Source: CAIXPS01 sp034430115 (GTDB taxonomy: Bacteria > Chloroflexota > Anaerolineae > J036 > Brachytrichaceae). From it: a stretch of 64,000 nt of DNA. Below are positions 33,372 through 41,090 of the stretch, piece by piece. Below the pieces are notes generated by a model. That model saw only the letters and a list, made by a program, of their open reading frames with translations. It searched no databases and had not been told where the DNA came from. The position numbers were made by a program, and so were the translations under genes. The number at the start of each line of letters is the position of its first letter. Position 1 is the stretch's first letter. Location: NCBI GenBank assembly GCA_034430115.1, contig DAOUFG010000005.1, positions 1 to 64,000 of the forward strand, read 5' to 3'.

Positions 33372-34592
33372 ATGAAAAAATACGCCAGACCCGCCAACCT
33401 TATCATGGCTTGCATCGTCTGCCTCATTGGCCTGTGCGCGGCGCTCATCCCGCCGGCACGCCCGTCACAGGCACAAACCGCGCAGGGCGTCGTCAGGGCA
33501 GTGTTGTTCTACTCCCCCACCTGTTCACATTGCAACCAGGTGATGACGCACGACTTACCGCCGCTGTTGGAAAAATACGGCGACCGTCTGCAAATTCTGG
33601 CCATCAGCGTGGCCAATCCCGACGGCTATACGTTCTTCCAGGCGACCATTCATCAGTTCGCGATACCGGATGAACAGGTTGGCGTGCCAATGCTCATCAT
33701 CGATGAAACGGTGCTGACGGGTTCCACGGAAATACCACAACAACTCCCCGCGTTGATCGAACACTACCTGGCCCAGGGGGGCACTGACTGGCCTCCGATT
33801 CCTGGCCTGGCACAGAAGCTGGCGGCAACTCAGAGTCCCCTTGCTCCCACGGTGACGGTATCCGTCACGCCAGAAACGGCGTCCACAATCAGCCCTACAC
33901 CAGCAAGCTCGCTTACAGCCACCCCAATGCCCGGAAACACCTCTTTCACACCAACTTCAACCCCCGTCCTCATTGCGCCCCTCAGCAGCAATAGCTCGAT
34001 TTCATTCGAGGAACCGTCCCTCAGCATAGGCCAAAAGCTGGCGCGTGACCCGCTTGGGAATGGGCTGGCAGTGATCGTACTCCTGGGGTTGCTGTTCGTC
34101 GTTGTGTATAGCAGCGCAAGCCGGCTGCGTGGGCGTGTGCATCCGGCACCGGCAGGGCTGCTCGTTCTCCTCCTCGCCGTGATCGGGCTGGGCGTCGCCG
34201 GCTACCTGGCTTACGTGGAAAGCGCGCAGGTTACTGCCATTTGTGGTCCGGTGGGAGATTGCAACACCGTGCAGCAAAGCACTTATGCACGCCTGTTCGG
34301 CCTGCTCCCTATTGGCGTGTTGGGCGTATTCGGCTATATACTCATCCTGCTCGCGTGGGCCGCTGAGAGATTCAGCCAGGGCAGGCGAGCGGAACTTGCC
34401 AGGAATGCGTTATACGGCTTGACCTTTTGCGGAGCGCTATTTTCGATCTACCTGACCTTCCTGGAGCCATTCGTCATTGGGGCAACCTGCGCATGGTGCT
34501 TAAGCTCCGCCGTTATCATGGCAACGTTGCTTTGGCTGACCTCCAAACCCGCCCGGGCACCGAACTCAACATCGATAAGCGAAACAAAATAG
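33372..34592 (+). CDS. Thioredoxin-like/VKOR fusion membrane protein
   Basis: A 406-residue fusion. An N-terminal signal anchor (~8-28) leads to an extracytoplasmic thioredoxin-like domain with Cys51 and Cys54 in 'FYSPTCSHCNQ' and the cis-Pro 'VGVPMLII'. A Thr/Pro/Ser linker (~165-215) follows, then a VKOR domain with four helices: 'ICGPVGDCNTVQQSTYARL' and the active-site pair in 'ATCAWCLSSAV'. VKOR re-oxidises partner thioredoxin-like proteins with quinone and so drives disulfide formation outside the membrane. The domain order, thioredoxin first, is the reverse of the VKOR-thioredoxin fusions I recall from cyanobacteria. A GGAG site lies ten bases upstream. Confidence 0.92.
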   Translation: MKKYARPANLIMACIVCLIGLCAALIPPARPSQAQTAQGVVRAVLFYSPTCSHCNQVMTHDLPPLLEKYGDRLQILAISVANPDGYTFFQATIHQFAIPDEQVGVPMLIIDETVLTGSTEIPQQLPALIEHYLAQGGTDWPPIPGLAQKLAATQSPLAPTVTVSVTPETASTISPTPASSLTATPMPGNTSFTPTSTPVLIAPLSSNSSISFEEPSLSIGQKLARDPLGNGLAVIVLLGLLFVVVYSSASRLRGRVHPAPAGLLVLLLAVIGLGVAGYLAYVESAQVTAICGPVGDCNTVQQSTYARLFGLLPIGVLGVFGYILILLAWAAERFSQGRRAELARNALYGLTFCGALFSIYLTFLEPFVIGATCAWCLSSAVIMATLLWLTSKPARAPNSTSISETK

Positions 34593-34596
34593 ATCT

Positions 34597-35589
34597 ATGA
34601 ACCTTCTACCAGACCAGACGCAGCACTACCTGCCCATCCCAATCGCCGTGTACCCCGGCATTGGGCTCACGGGAGCAAGCGTCAAACAAGTCGTGACCAA
34701 CCCGCAGGCACAATATGAAGCGGTGGCAGCACTACAAGAGCACTTCCAGATGCCCGTCGTGCTCTCGGCCATGGACCTCAGCGCAGAAGCCGAAGCTTTC
34801 GGTTCCGAAATCCGCCTGACGGATGACGAAATCCCCACCGTCATTGGCCGCCGGGTGACCAGTGTAGATGAATTTGCGCACCTGGACGTGCCACAGCCCG
34901 GCGCAGCACGCACACAGGTGCACCTGGAAGCTGCGCAATTGATGACGCGCCTGCCGGGGCATCCCGTGGTCTTGGGTGGGATGATCGGCCCCTTCTCGCT
35001 GGCCGCGCGCCTCTACGGCATGAGCGAAACGCTGGAGCTATCGGTCAATGACCCTGATGCACTCCATACGCTCCTGGAACGCACGACGCAATTCCAGATC
35101 GCCTATGGGCAAGCATTCAAACAAGCCGGCGTGAGTGGCATCGTGATGGCGGAACCCGCAGCCGGGTTGCTCTCGCCACGGGCATTGGGCCGCTTCTCCT
35201 CAGCCTACGTGCGCCAAATCGTCCAGGCCCTGCGCGACGATCACTTCGACGTCGTGCTGCACAACTGCGCCGCGCGGACGGTGCATCTGAAGTACGTGTT
35301 GGAATCGGACGCGACGCTGCTGCATTTTGGCGAACCAATGGACATCAGCGCTGCGCTGGCCCAGGTGCCGGAGAACGTGGTGATCATGGGCAATTTGGAC
35401 CCCAGCCGCGTCTTCGTCTCGTCCACCCCCGATCAGGTGCAGGCGGAAACGCAGAAGCTGCTGGCGCTCGCCGGCGGGCGGCGCAACTTTGTGCCCTCAT
35501 CGGGGTGTGACCTGCCGCCGGATACGTCCCTTCAAAACCTGGAGGCGTTCTTTGGGGCGGTCAGGGCCTATCGCTTGCTAGGCGCATAG
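34597..35589 (+). CDS. Uroporphyrinogen decarboxylase-like (MtaA/CmuA family) methyltransferase
   Basis: A 330-residue TIM-barrel protein of the UroD superfamily. Several features point to corrinoid methyltransferases rather than true HemE. The zinc-type 'VVLHNCAAR' (HxC) and a C-terminal Cys in 'VPSSGCDLPPDT' match the metal site of the MtaA/CmuA group, and the N-terminal HemE motif is absent. Such enzymes move methyl groups from corrinoid proteins to thiols. No corrinoid protein gene is adjacent; the B12-fold protein at 43603 is 8 kb away. Substrate unknown. It starts five bases after the thioredoxin-VKOR stop. Confidence 0.85.
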   Translation: MNLLPDQTQHYLPIPIAVYPGIGLTGASVKQVVTNPQAQYEAVAALQEHFQMPVVLSAMDLSAEAEAFGSEIRLTDDEIPTVIGRRVTSVDEFAHLDVPQPGAARTQVHLEAAQLMTRLPGHPVVLGGMIGPFSLAARLYGMSETLELSVNDPDALHTLLERTTQFQIAYGQAFKQAGVSGIVMAEPAAGLLSPRALGRFSSAYVRQIVQALRDDHFDVVLHNCAARTVHLKYVLESDATLLHFGEPMDISAALAQVPENVVIMGNLDPSRVFVSSTPDQVQAETQKLLALAGGRRNFVPSSGCDLPPDTSLQNLEAFFGAVRAYRLLGA

Positions 35590-35626
35590 CCCGAGGCAAC
35601 CAATCGGCAAGGGAAGGTATAAAAAG

Positions 35627-35656
35627 CGCCGGGTGGCATTGCGGTACCACCCGGCG
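35627..35656 (-). terminator. Intrinsic terminator of the peroxiredoxin operon
   Basis: A perfect 10-bp stem (35627-35636 with 35647-35656) followed on the minus strand by GCTTTTTAT. It lies between the convergent MtaA-like and winged-helix genes and may serve both strands. Confidence 0.75.
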
Positions 35657-35669
35657 TAGATTTCTGCTG

Positions 35670-35891
35670 CTAAGCTTTTACACGTGACGCGCCGCTCTCC
35701 GTCACCACGTAGCGATCCGCGTCTTTCTGAAGCAACCCGGCGTTCACCAACTCGCGCAGGCTGCTGCGAATGCGAAACAGCGGCAAGCCGGCGGCCTGGG
35801 CAATCTCCGCATCCGTCACGGGTTTCTGAGCGATCTTCAGCACAGAGATGGCTGAAGGGGTAAGTGTACCGTCTGAATTAACACAAGCCAT
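35670..35891 (-). CDS. Small winged-helix protein
   Basis: A 73-residue protein with a predicted winged-helix fold: 'SAISVLKIAQKPVTDAEIAQ' then 'GLPLFRIRSSLRELVNAGLL' and a short wing 'DADRYVVTESGAS', as in Rrf2/MarR-like or FeoC-like small HTH proteins. It lies seven bases after the Prx6-type peroxiredoxin gene and probably shares its transcript. It could regulate the peroxiredoxin, but it has no Cys in the HTH and one Cys at residue 3 only. Function unknown. Confidence 0.78.
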   Translation of the reverse strand: MACVNSDGTLTPSAISVLKIAQKPVTDAEIAQAAGLPLFRIRSSLRELVNAGLLQKDADRYVVTESGASRVKA

Positions 35892-35897
35892 CGTAAC

Positions 35898-36557
35898 TTA
35901 CACACTCTTCTTGCACAGGTACCAATCAACGCATTCGTAACCTTCCTTAACGCGTTGTTCGGCCATTTCCTGTGTCATGGGGGCCGGCACGATCACCTTA
36001 TCCCCTGGCTTCCAGTTCGCCGGCGTAGCCACGTGATGCTCGTCGGCAGTTTGCAGCGCATCGATCGCGCGCAGGATCTCCTGCATATTGCGGCCCAGGC
36101 TGAGCGGATAGTAGATCATCGCGCGCAGCACGCCCTTGGGGTCGATGAAGAAGACGCAGCGCGAAGTCTCGGTCTTGCTCTCGCCCGGCATGAGCATGCC
36201 ATAGAGCGTCGCCACCTCTTTGTTCAGGTCGGCGATGATTGGGAAGGGGATCTTGTGGCCCGTCTTCTCTTCGATGTTGCGCACCCAGGCGATGTGCGAA
36301 TACAGGCTGTCGATGCTCAACCCCAGCAGTTCAACGTGTCGCTTTTGCAGTTCCGAGTAGATCTCGCTAAAAGCGATGAACTCCGTCGTGCAGACGGGCG
36401 TGAAATCGGCCGGGTGCGAAAATAGAATCAACCAGCTTCCGTTATAGTCGGACAAGCGAATGACGCCTTGCGTTGTGAGTGCTTCGAATTCCGGCGCGGG
36501 TTCGTTCAAGCGTGGCATGCCAAAAACCTTTTGGTCAGCCGTTGTTTCAATCGTCAT
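35898..36557 (-). CDS. Prx6-type peroxiredoxin
   Basis: A 219-residue peroxiredoxin. The peroxidatic Cys is in 'HPADFTPVCTTEF'. The long C-terminal extension with 'PGDKVIVPAPMTQEMAEQR' and two more Cys, 'YECVDWYLCKK', is typical of the Prx6-like enzymes of archaea and some bacteria, where these Cys resolve or relay the disulfide. It removes hydrogen peroxide and organic peroxides in the cytoplasm. The start has AGGAGA ten bases upstream. It differs strongly from the peroxiredoxin at 55280. It lies downstream of the second NifX-like gene, separated by ~175 bases with an orphan ribosome site. Confidence 0.93.
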   Translation of the reverse strand: MTIETTADQKVFGMPRLNEPAPEFEALTTQGVIRLSDYNGSWLILFSHPADFTPVCTTEFIAFSEIYSELQKRHVELLGLSIDSLYSHIAWVRNIEEKTGHKIPFPIIADLNKEVATLYGMLMPGESKTETSRCVFFIDPKGVLRAMIYYPLSLGRNMQEILRAIDALQTADEHHVATPANWKPGDKVIVPAPMTQEMAEQRVKEGYECVDWYLCKKSV

Positions 36558-36679
36558 TTCTACTTCTCCTAATCAGTTACTACGCATACAAAAAACACAA
36601 ATAACACTTAGAAACCTGCCGTATGTGCGCAACTCCATCTTGCGCTTGACCGTTCTGTTGATCCGATGTTGGTCGATGT

Positions 36680-36690
36680 ATCACCTCCTC
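36680..36690 (-). promoter_or_regulatory. Orphan perfect Shine-Dalgarno sequence
   Basis: On the minus strand GAGGAGGTGAT (36690-36680) is a full complement of the 16S rRNA 3' end. It is followed by ACATCG with no ATG, GTG or TTG at the proper spacing. It lies between the NifX-like (36732) and peroxiredoxin (36557) genes. It may mark a lost small gene or a leader. Confidence 0.4.
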
Positions 36691-36731
36691 AATGTGAAGC
36701 AATCTTTGGGCCACGCCTCTCATCATGGGCG

Positions 36732-37136
36732 TTAGTGCAACATCTCCGCTGAATGGTCAACCAATGAGCCATCCAGATAAGCCTTGAGCGCTTCGTCGAT
36801 TGAATTCATGTCGGTCAGTAGCGGCTTAATGCCCCGTTCGTTCAGGTTCACAAAGGCACCGTTGCCCATGCCGCCGCACACCAGCGCCGTACAGTCAGAA
36901 ATGGAAGCGGCCATCTGAAAGTGCCGGTTCTGCTCTTCAGGGCTGAAGCCGTGCGGGTGTTGCTCCGCGCCACTTTCGTGATGCGGTTCGTGCGCAAAAT
37001 GCGTGTGATTCGCTTTGTCGCGCATTTCGCGCGCCGTCTCTTTGCCGTCTTCGACGGTGACCACCAGGTAATAGGGGGCACGGCCAAAGTGCTTGCTGAT
37101 GGTGTTTCCATCTTGAGTCGCAAATGCAATTTTCAT
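36732..37136 (-). CDS. NifX/NafY-like cofactor-family protein with His-rich insert (copy 2)
   Basis: A 134-residue NifX-superfamily protein: 'MKIAFATQDGNTISKHFGRA', 'YYLVVTVEDGKE', 'DCTALVCGGMGNGAFVNL' and 'IDEALKAYLDGSL'. Between the first and second halves (residues ~42-70) is a His-rich insert, 'NHTHFAHEPHHESGAEQHPH', which copy 1 at 29301 lacks. This could bind metal. The ATG at 37136 follows GGAAGACCTCT and is preferred over the long upstream frame. It lies 22 bases after the second XRE-cupin regulator gene, so the two form an operon and mirror the regulator/NifX pair at 28-29 kb. Confidence 0.88.
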   Translation of the reverse strand: MKIAFATQDGNTISKHFGRAPYYLVVTVEDGKETAREMRDKANHTHFAHEPHHESGAEQHPHGFSPEEQNRHFQMAASISDCTALVCGGMGNGAFVNLNERGIKPLLTDMNSIDEALKAYLDGSLVDHSAEMLH

Positions 37137-37158
37137 AGAGGTCTTCCTTCTGTCTGCG

Positions 37159-37842
37159 TTATTCATTAGATGCGACCAGCGCCGAAAAGTGACGGTCAGT
37201 TGGTCGATCTCGTGCATCGGTGGGGTACAACACGAGCAACGCCTGAGATTGCACCGGCTCCACGTTGTACCAACGATGCGGTAAATGTGATTCAAATAAC
37301 AGGCTATCTCCCGGCTCCAGCAAGTAGACGCGCTCTTCGATCGTATAGGTGATGCGTCCTTTGATGCAGAACAAAAATTCATAGCCGGTGTGGACAATCT
37401 GATCGGGGCCGCTCCCGCTGTTGGGTTCCAGCGTCACCAGGAAGGGTTGCACGGCTTTATCCGTCATCCCGGCGCCCAGGTCCTCCAGGGTGCCGTGTTG
37501 GAACTGCACGTGGGGGCGCTGTTGCGCCTTGCTGTGCACCACGCGGCTCTTGGGCGCGTCCGTCTCAAAAAAGGAGCTGATCGACATGTGAAGCGCCGCC
37601 GCCAGTTGCTGCAGCGTGCTGACGCTGGGCGAAGTCTTGCCGTTCTCGATCAGGCTGAGTGTGTTGATCGACAAATTACTCAGCGCCGCCAGGGCCCGGA
37701 TGGAAAGATCACGCTCAGTACGCAATTGGCGCAGCCGTTGCCCCACGCCCACTTCGTCGCTCACGGGCGTCCGCGTCACCTGACGGGCACCACGATCCCT
37801 GGACTTCGTCTGCTTTTTCCGACGGTCCATCTGTTCCGTCAT
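37159..37842 (-). CDS. XRE-family regulator with C-terminal cupin (copy 2)
   Basis: A 227-residue paralogue of the protein at 28190. A basic N-terminus ('MDRRKKQTKSRDRG') precedes the HTH 'GQRLRQLRTERDLSIRALA' and 'NTLSLIENGKTSPSVSTLQQ', then the cupin with 'HTGYEFLFCIKG', 'YLLEPGDSLLFESHLPHRW'. Start is uncertain: ATG 37842, ATG 37830 and GTG 37860 are all in frame; 37842 has a GGAG further upstream. The next gene downstream is the second NifX-like gene, so it probably regulates that gene, perhaps in response to the cofactor. A hairpin lies in its 5' leader. Confidence 0.88.
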   Translation of the reverse strand: MTEQMDRRKKQTKSRDRGARQVTRTPVSDEVGVGQRLRQLRTERDLSIRALAALSNLSINTLSLIENGKTSPSVSTLQQLAAALHMSISSFFETDAPKSRVVHSKAQQRPHVQFQHGTLEDLGAGMTDKAVQPFLVTLEPNSGSGPDQIVHTGYEFLFCIKGRITYTIEERVYLLEPGDSLLFESHLPHRWYNVEPVQSQALLVLYPTDARDRPTDRHFSALVASNE

Positions 37843-37871
37843 GGTTCCAACACTCTCCACACGTCAATTGA

Positions 37872-37900
37872 GGGCGGCTGATTGGCAGAGACAGCCGCCC
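37872..37900 (-). promoter_or_regulatory. Hairpin in the leader of XRE-cupin copy 2
   Basis: A perfect 9-bp stem (37872-37880 with 37892-37900, GGGCGGCTG / CAGCCGCCC). On the minus strand it follows a -10-like TATAAC (37913-37908) and precedes the regulator gene. It could end osmC transcription or act in the regulator's leader; no U-tract is present. Confidence 0.45.
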
Positions 37901-37950
37901 AAATAATGTTATATGCCACGCTGCAAATGATGCAACGCCCTGCGCACGAT

Positions 37951-38388
37951 CTACTTCACGGTAAACTTAATGGGTGAAGTGTTGTGAACATTGTCCGAAA
38001 TGGGGCAGCGCTTGTCGATATCCGCCACGAACTGCTCCTTTTCGGCCTGGGTCATATCAGCATCCACTGTCACGCACACGTCGAACTCGGTGAAGCCCGC
38101 TCGATCGTCGGTGCTCTTGCCCATCAACACGTCCCCGTTCAAAGTGCCATCCACGTTGACCGAGATGCTGCGTACCGGTAGGCGGCGCTGCTTGGCGATG
38201 ATGTGACCGATGGTGATCACGCACGACGCCAACGCCGCGAACTGATACTCCAATGGGGTAGGTCCGCTATCGGTGCCGCCACCCGCCTCGGGCTGATCGA
38301 CGATCATGGTGTGCTTGCGCGTCTTGGTTTCGATCTTGAAACCATCGATCTGCTTTGCTTCCAGATGAACTGCTTTAATTGTAGCCAT
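37951..38388 (-). CDS. OsmC family protein
   Basis: A 145-residue OsmC/Ohr-superfamily protein: 'GGGTDSGPTPLEYQFAALASC' (quoted in part as 'GPTPLEYQFAALASC') holds the first conserved Cys, and 'KRCPISDNVHNTSPI' the second. These Cys usually reduce organic hydroperoxides with lipoyl or thiol reductants. The ATG 38388 follows AGGAGTATCACA and is preferred over a longer frame that crosses the upstream hairpin. It fits the peroxide and thiol theme of this section (Prx, VKOR, DsbA). It lies between hairpins at 37872 and 38420, so it is likely a single-gene unit. Confidence 0.92.
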   Translation of the reverse strand: MATIKAVHLEAKQIDGFKIETKTRKHTMIVDQPEAGGGTDSGPTPLEYQFAALASCVITIGHIIAKQRRLPVRSISVNVDGTLNGDVLMGKSTDDRAGFTEFDVCVTVDADMTQAEKEQFVADIDKRCPISDNVHNTSPIKFTVK

Positions 38389-38419
38389 TGTGATACTCCT
38401 TCGATGAACCACTTTGATC

Positions 38420-38447
38420 CATGAGGCTTGCCGCCGGCGGCCTCATG
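38420..38447 (-). terminator. Hairpin between VKOR and OsmC genes
   Basis: CATGAGGC (38420-38427) pairs with GCCTCATG (38440-38447), with an inner self-complementary CCGCCGGCGG (38431-38440). It follows the minus-strand VKOR gene. No long U-tract follows on the minus strand. Confidence 0.5.
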
Positions 38448-38484
38448 CTTTGCACCAAATTACGCGCGCCTGTTTCGAATATGT

Positions 38485-39066
38485 TCAAGACATGTGGGCG
38501 ATGGCCTGTTTTGCGGGCGCGACGCTCAACCACAGCAACGCCGTCATCACGGTCGCCGTCGCCAGGCACCAGGCACAACCTGCGCCAATGACAAACGCCT
38601 CCAAATAGGTTAAGTAGGCCGTGAAAGCCGTGCCCAAGAAGACGAACCCAAATAGCGCCAGCGTTGCGCCGTCTGCAATACGCGCCGGGCCATAGCGCCG
38701 CACCAGCCAGGCCAGGCTAATCAACGCATAACCCACCAACCCTATCACGCCCATGGGGATGCCCATGAATCGCGCATAGGGGCTTTGCTGGACGGCATTG
38801 CAATCACCAATCGGCCCGCATGTCGCCCGGATGGAATTTATTTCCACGTAAGTGAGGTAGCCTGCCACACCGACCCCGATCAACACCTCGGCCAAGATGG
38901 CCCACTCTCGCCGCGGCCCGTTATAGGTCTCGTCGCTTCTCAGGAGCGCGAACATGACGCCCAGCAGCGAAACGACGATCCAAATCAGCATGACGATTGC
39001 AGCGCCACTCCCCAATGGGTCTCGCACAGCATTGGTAATGATCAAACCGGGTAAGCGATGAATCAC
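38485..39066 (-). CDS. Vitamin K epoxide reductase (VKOR) family protein
   Basis: A 193-residue integral membrane protein with about five helices. The loop Cys pair is in 'TCGPIGDCNAVQQSPYARFM', and the active-site pair in 'GAGCAWCLATATVMT'. The sequence is clearly related to the C-terminal half of the fusion at 33372 but stands alone. VKOR passes electrons from a DsbA-like protein to quinone. A DsbA-like gene begins 171 bases away on the opposite strand, so the two probably work together in disulfide formation outside the membrane. Confidence 0.93.
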   Translation of the reverse strand: MIHRLPGLIITNAVRDPLGSGAAIVMLIWIVVSLLGVMFALLRSDETYNGPRREWAILAEVLIGVGVAGYLTYVEINSIRATCGPIGDCNAVQQSPYARFMGIPMGVIGLVGYALISLAWLVRRYGPARIADGATLALFGFVFLGTAFTAYLTYLEAFVIGAGCAWCLATATVMTALLWLSVAPAKQAIAHMS

Positions 39067-39237
39067 TGATGATCGATAACTCCTTACTAATGAATATCTT
39101 AGTTCTATGCCTCAAAATGTCAAGTATTTTTCATCAAATTACCTCGTTATGCACAATTATGAAACATTTATTTGGTTATTCGCCGTCGTTGTATACTGGT
39201 TATCTGAGAAAAGACACTGAAACGAGAGGGCTAACCA

Positions 39238-39957
39238 ATGTCGAAACGCCGTGAGCAAGCTGAACAACAGCGCGCCGTAGAGCGCAAACAAACACTGATC
39301 ATTCTTTCGGTGATTGCATTCCTGGCAGTCGTCTTGATCGGTGGCGCGGTGCTACTGAATAGCAGGCAAACCCAGTCACGTACATTCACCATTGTGAACG
39401 AAGCCCCGCCCGCCAACGCTGACAAGAACGGCCGCGGGTGGGGGCCGGTCGATGCGCCGATTAAGATCACCTCCTTCGTAGATAGCCAGTGCCCGGGTTG
39501 CGGCCAATATGCCCAGCACTATGAGCCGGAGGTCGTCAAAGCCTTCGCCGGCACGGGCAAGGTACGCTACGAGGTGCGCACGCTGGCATTTATCGGCCAG
39601 GAATCTGTGAATGCCGCCAAGGCATCTTTATGTGCCATGGACCAGGACAAATTCTGGCAGATGCACGCCACGATCTTTGCCAACCAGGTGAATGGAGAGA
39701 ACATGGGGGACTTCACCGTGGACAACTTGAAAGAAATGGCCTCCAAGCTTGGTCTTGATATGAACACGTTCAACACCTGCCTGAGCTCCACCCAACATGA
39801 AGATCAGATCAAGCAAGATGCCGAAGAAGCCGGCAAACTGGGCGTGAACCAGACGCCCACTTTCGAAGTGAACGGCAAACTCTTCGTTGGCGCTCGGAAC
39901 GTCGAAGATTTCAGGCAGATCTTCGCCCAGGTGGCCCCCGACGTAACTGTTCCGTAA
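39238..39957 (+). CDS. Membrane-anchored DsbA-like thioredoxin-fold protein
   Basis: A 239-residue protein. An N-terminal basic stretch and membrane anchor (~22-42, 'LIILSVIAFLAVVLIGGAVLL') are followed by a DsbA-type domain: 'SFVDSQCPGCGQYAQHY' with the CPGC active site and 'GVNQTPTFEVNG' with the cis-Pro. This is the DsbA/BdbD-like donor of disulfides to secreted proteins. It is divergent from the VKOR gene at 38485, its likely re-oxidant. The intergenic region (39067-39237) is AT-rich and has TATACT at 39192-39197, a candidate -10, but no good -35. A hairpin follows the stop. Confidence 0.93.
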   Translation: MSKRREQAEQQRAVERKQTLIILSVIAFLAVVLIGGAVLLNSRQTQSRTFTIVNEAPPANADKNGRGWGPVDAPIKITSFVDSQCPGCGQYAQHYEPEVVKAFAGTGKVRYEVRTLAFIGQESVNAAKASLCAMDQDKFWQMHATIFANQVNGENMGDFTVDNLKEMASKLGLDMNTFNTCLSSTQHEDQIKQDAEEAGKLGVNQTPTFEVNGKLFVGARNVEDFRQIFAQVAPDVTVP

Positions 39958-39965
39958 GCACCATC

Positions 39966-39989
39966 TGACGCAGGTCGGAACCTGCGTCA
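39966..39989. terminator. Hairpin between convergent DsbA-like and methyltransferase genes
   Basis: A perfect 10-bp stem (39966-39975 with 39980-39989) with loop CGGA. It overlaps the stop codon of the minus-strand methyltransferase gene and may serve both convergent genes. Confidence 0.6.
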
Positions 39990-40571
39990 AATAGACGTGT
40001 TTTCCCTCGGCCCAGCCTCAACCAGGTAGGCATCCGCATCCTGCCAGGTTTGCTGGGCCGCCTCGAAACCGGCCGCCAGCAAGGCGTCACAGATCTGGCT
40101 CGGCCATAAGCGATGCGCCGATGGCGGCCCGCTTTCGCCCGTGGCATCGGGACGCCAATCCAAAATCGCCGCACGCGGGCCGACCCTTCTAAGCTCATGC
40201 GCCATACGGTCCAGCGGCGTCACTTCGTGCATCACAAACGCAGCCCACGACAGATCGACGCTATCGGCAGGCAGCTTAATCTCCGGCAATTCCGATTGCA
40301 ACAGATGTACCTGGGCGGGGGGCCGGCGACCAGCCAGCATATCCAGTAACTCCTGGCTAACATCCAATGCCCACACCGTGCCAGTTTGTCCCACACGCTC
40401 CGCCAATGGAAGCGTCCAGAACCCCGGCCCACATCCCAGGTCCAACACACGCTGCCCGGCATCGATCTTCAAGTGCTGTACAAACCATACAGGCTGCCAA
40501 CGCGCCTCACGTTCCGGGCTAATCAAATAAGCTTTGCGCCGCGGGTCAAAACGATGTCCGTGTGAATCCAT
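39987..40571 (-). CDS. Class I SAM-dependent methyltransferase
   Basis: A 194-residue Rossmann-fold methyltransferase. Motif I 'VLDLGCGPGFWTLPLAE' is at residues ~42-58, motif II 'VWALDVSQELLDML', and 'VDLSWAAFVMHEV' marks motif IV. It resembles UbiE/Methyltransf_11 proteins. The N-terminal 'FDPRRKAYLISPEREARW' is common in a small-molecule methyltransferase group often found near arsenic or metal genes, but no substrate can be named. Its stop lies in the hairpin shared with the convergent DsbA-like gene. Confidence 0.88.
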   Translation of the reverse strand: MDSHGHRFDPRRKAYLISPEREARWQPVWFVQHLKIDAGQRVLDLGCGPGFWTLPLAERVGQTGTVWALDVSQELLDMLAGRRPPAQVHLLQSELPEIKLPADSVDLSWAAFVMHEVTPLDRMAHELRRVGPRAAILDWRPDATGESGPPSAHRLWPSQICDALLAAGFEAAQQTWQDADAYLVEAGPRENTSI

Positions 40572-40603
40572 TCAGTTACTCTATCACCGTCTGATGAAGC
40601 GGC

Positions 40604-40852
40604 CTAACCCAGCTTCTTCTGCAACGTAGCCCGCAACGCCGCACCGTTGAACGGCAACCCAGCCAGCGGCGCAAAGAGGCAGAAATCGAACACGCCGGCG
40701 GCCAGCGGCAGCAACCCAATCACCGCCAGGATGATGCCCCCAACGCCACCAATGACTGCACCCAACGCGATCAGCACAACGCCTGCCACCGCCCTGACGA
40801 CCCGACCTGTCGAGCTACCCAGAAAACCAAAGAGACTTAACATCTGAAACAC
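40604..40852 (-). CDS. DUF2892/YgaP-like small membrane protein
   Basis: An 82-residue protein with two membrane helices: 'VVRAVAGVVLIALGAVIGG' and 'GIILAVIGLLPLAAGVFDF', followed by 'CLFAPLAGLPFNG'. This pattern, with the motif near the second helix 'GxxxLxxGxxxFCxxxxxxG', matches the DUF2892 membrane module found alone or fused to rhodanese (YgaP). Function unknown. It lies 32 bases after the methyltransferase start on the same strand (upstream in transcription), so the two may be co-transcribed. There is an AGGAG site before the ATG. Confidence 0.85.
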   Translation of the reverse strand: MFQMLSLFGFLGSSTGRVVRAVAGVVLIALGAVIGGVGGIILAVIGLLPLAAGVFDFCLFAPLAGLPFNGAALRATLQKKLG

Positions 40853-41090
40853 TCCTTTAACGACGAATCAAACCCAGTATAACGCTTCGTTACACTTCAT
40901 TGGATGCGGCAGGCTCCATAAGGTGACATATCTCCAACCCTCACAACAACAATCCTCAATAAGTGGGCGATAAACTGGCAATTTCGCGTATTAAGACTGG
41001 TAAGGCTGGCGATGAAAAAATCTGCCTTCAGCGTACAATTTAGGGGTCATACCTTCTTAAGCCTGGAGTTCAAAAACGAAAGTTCCTTCA

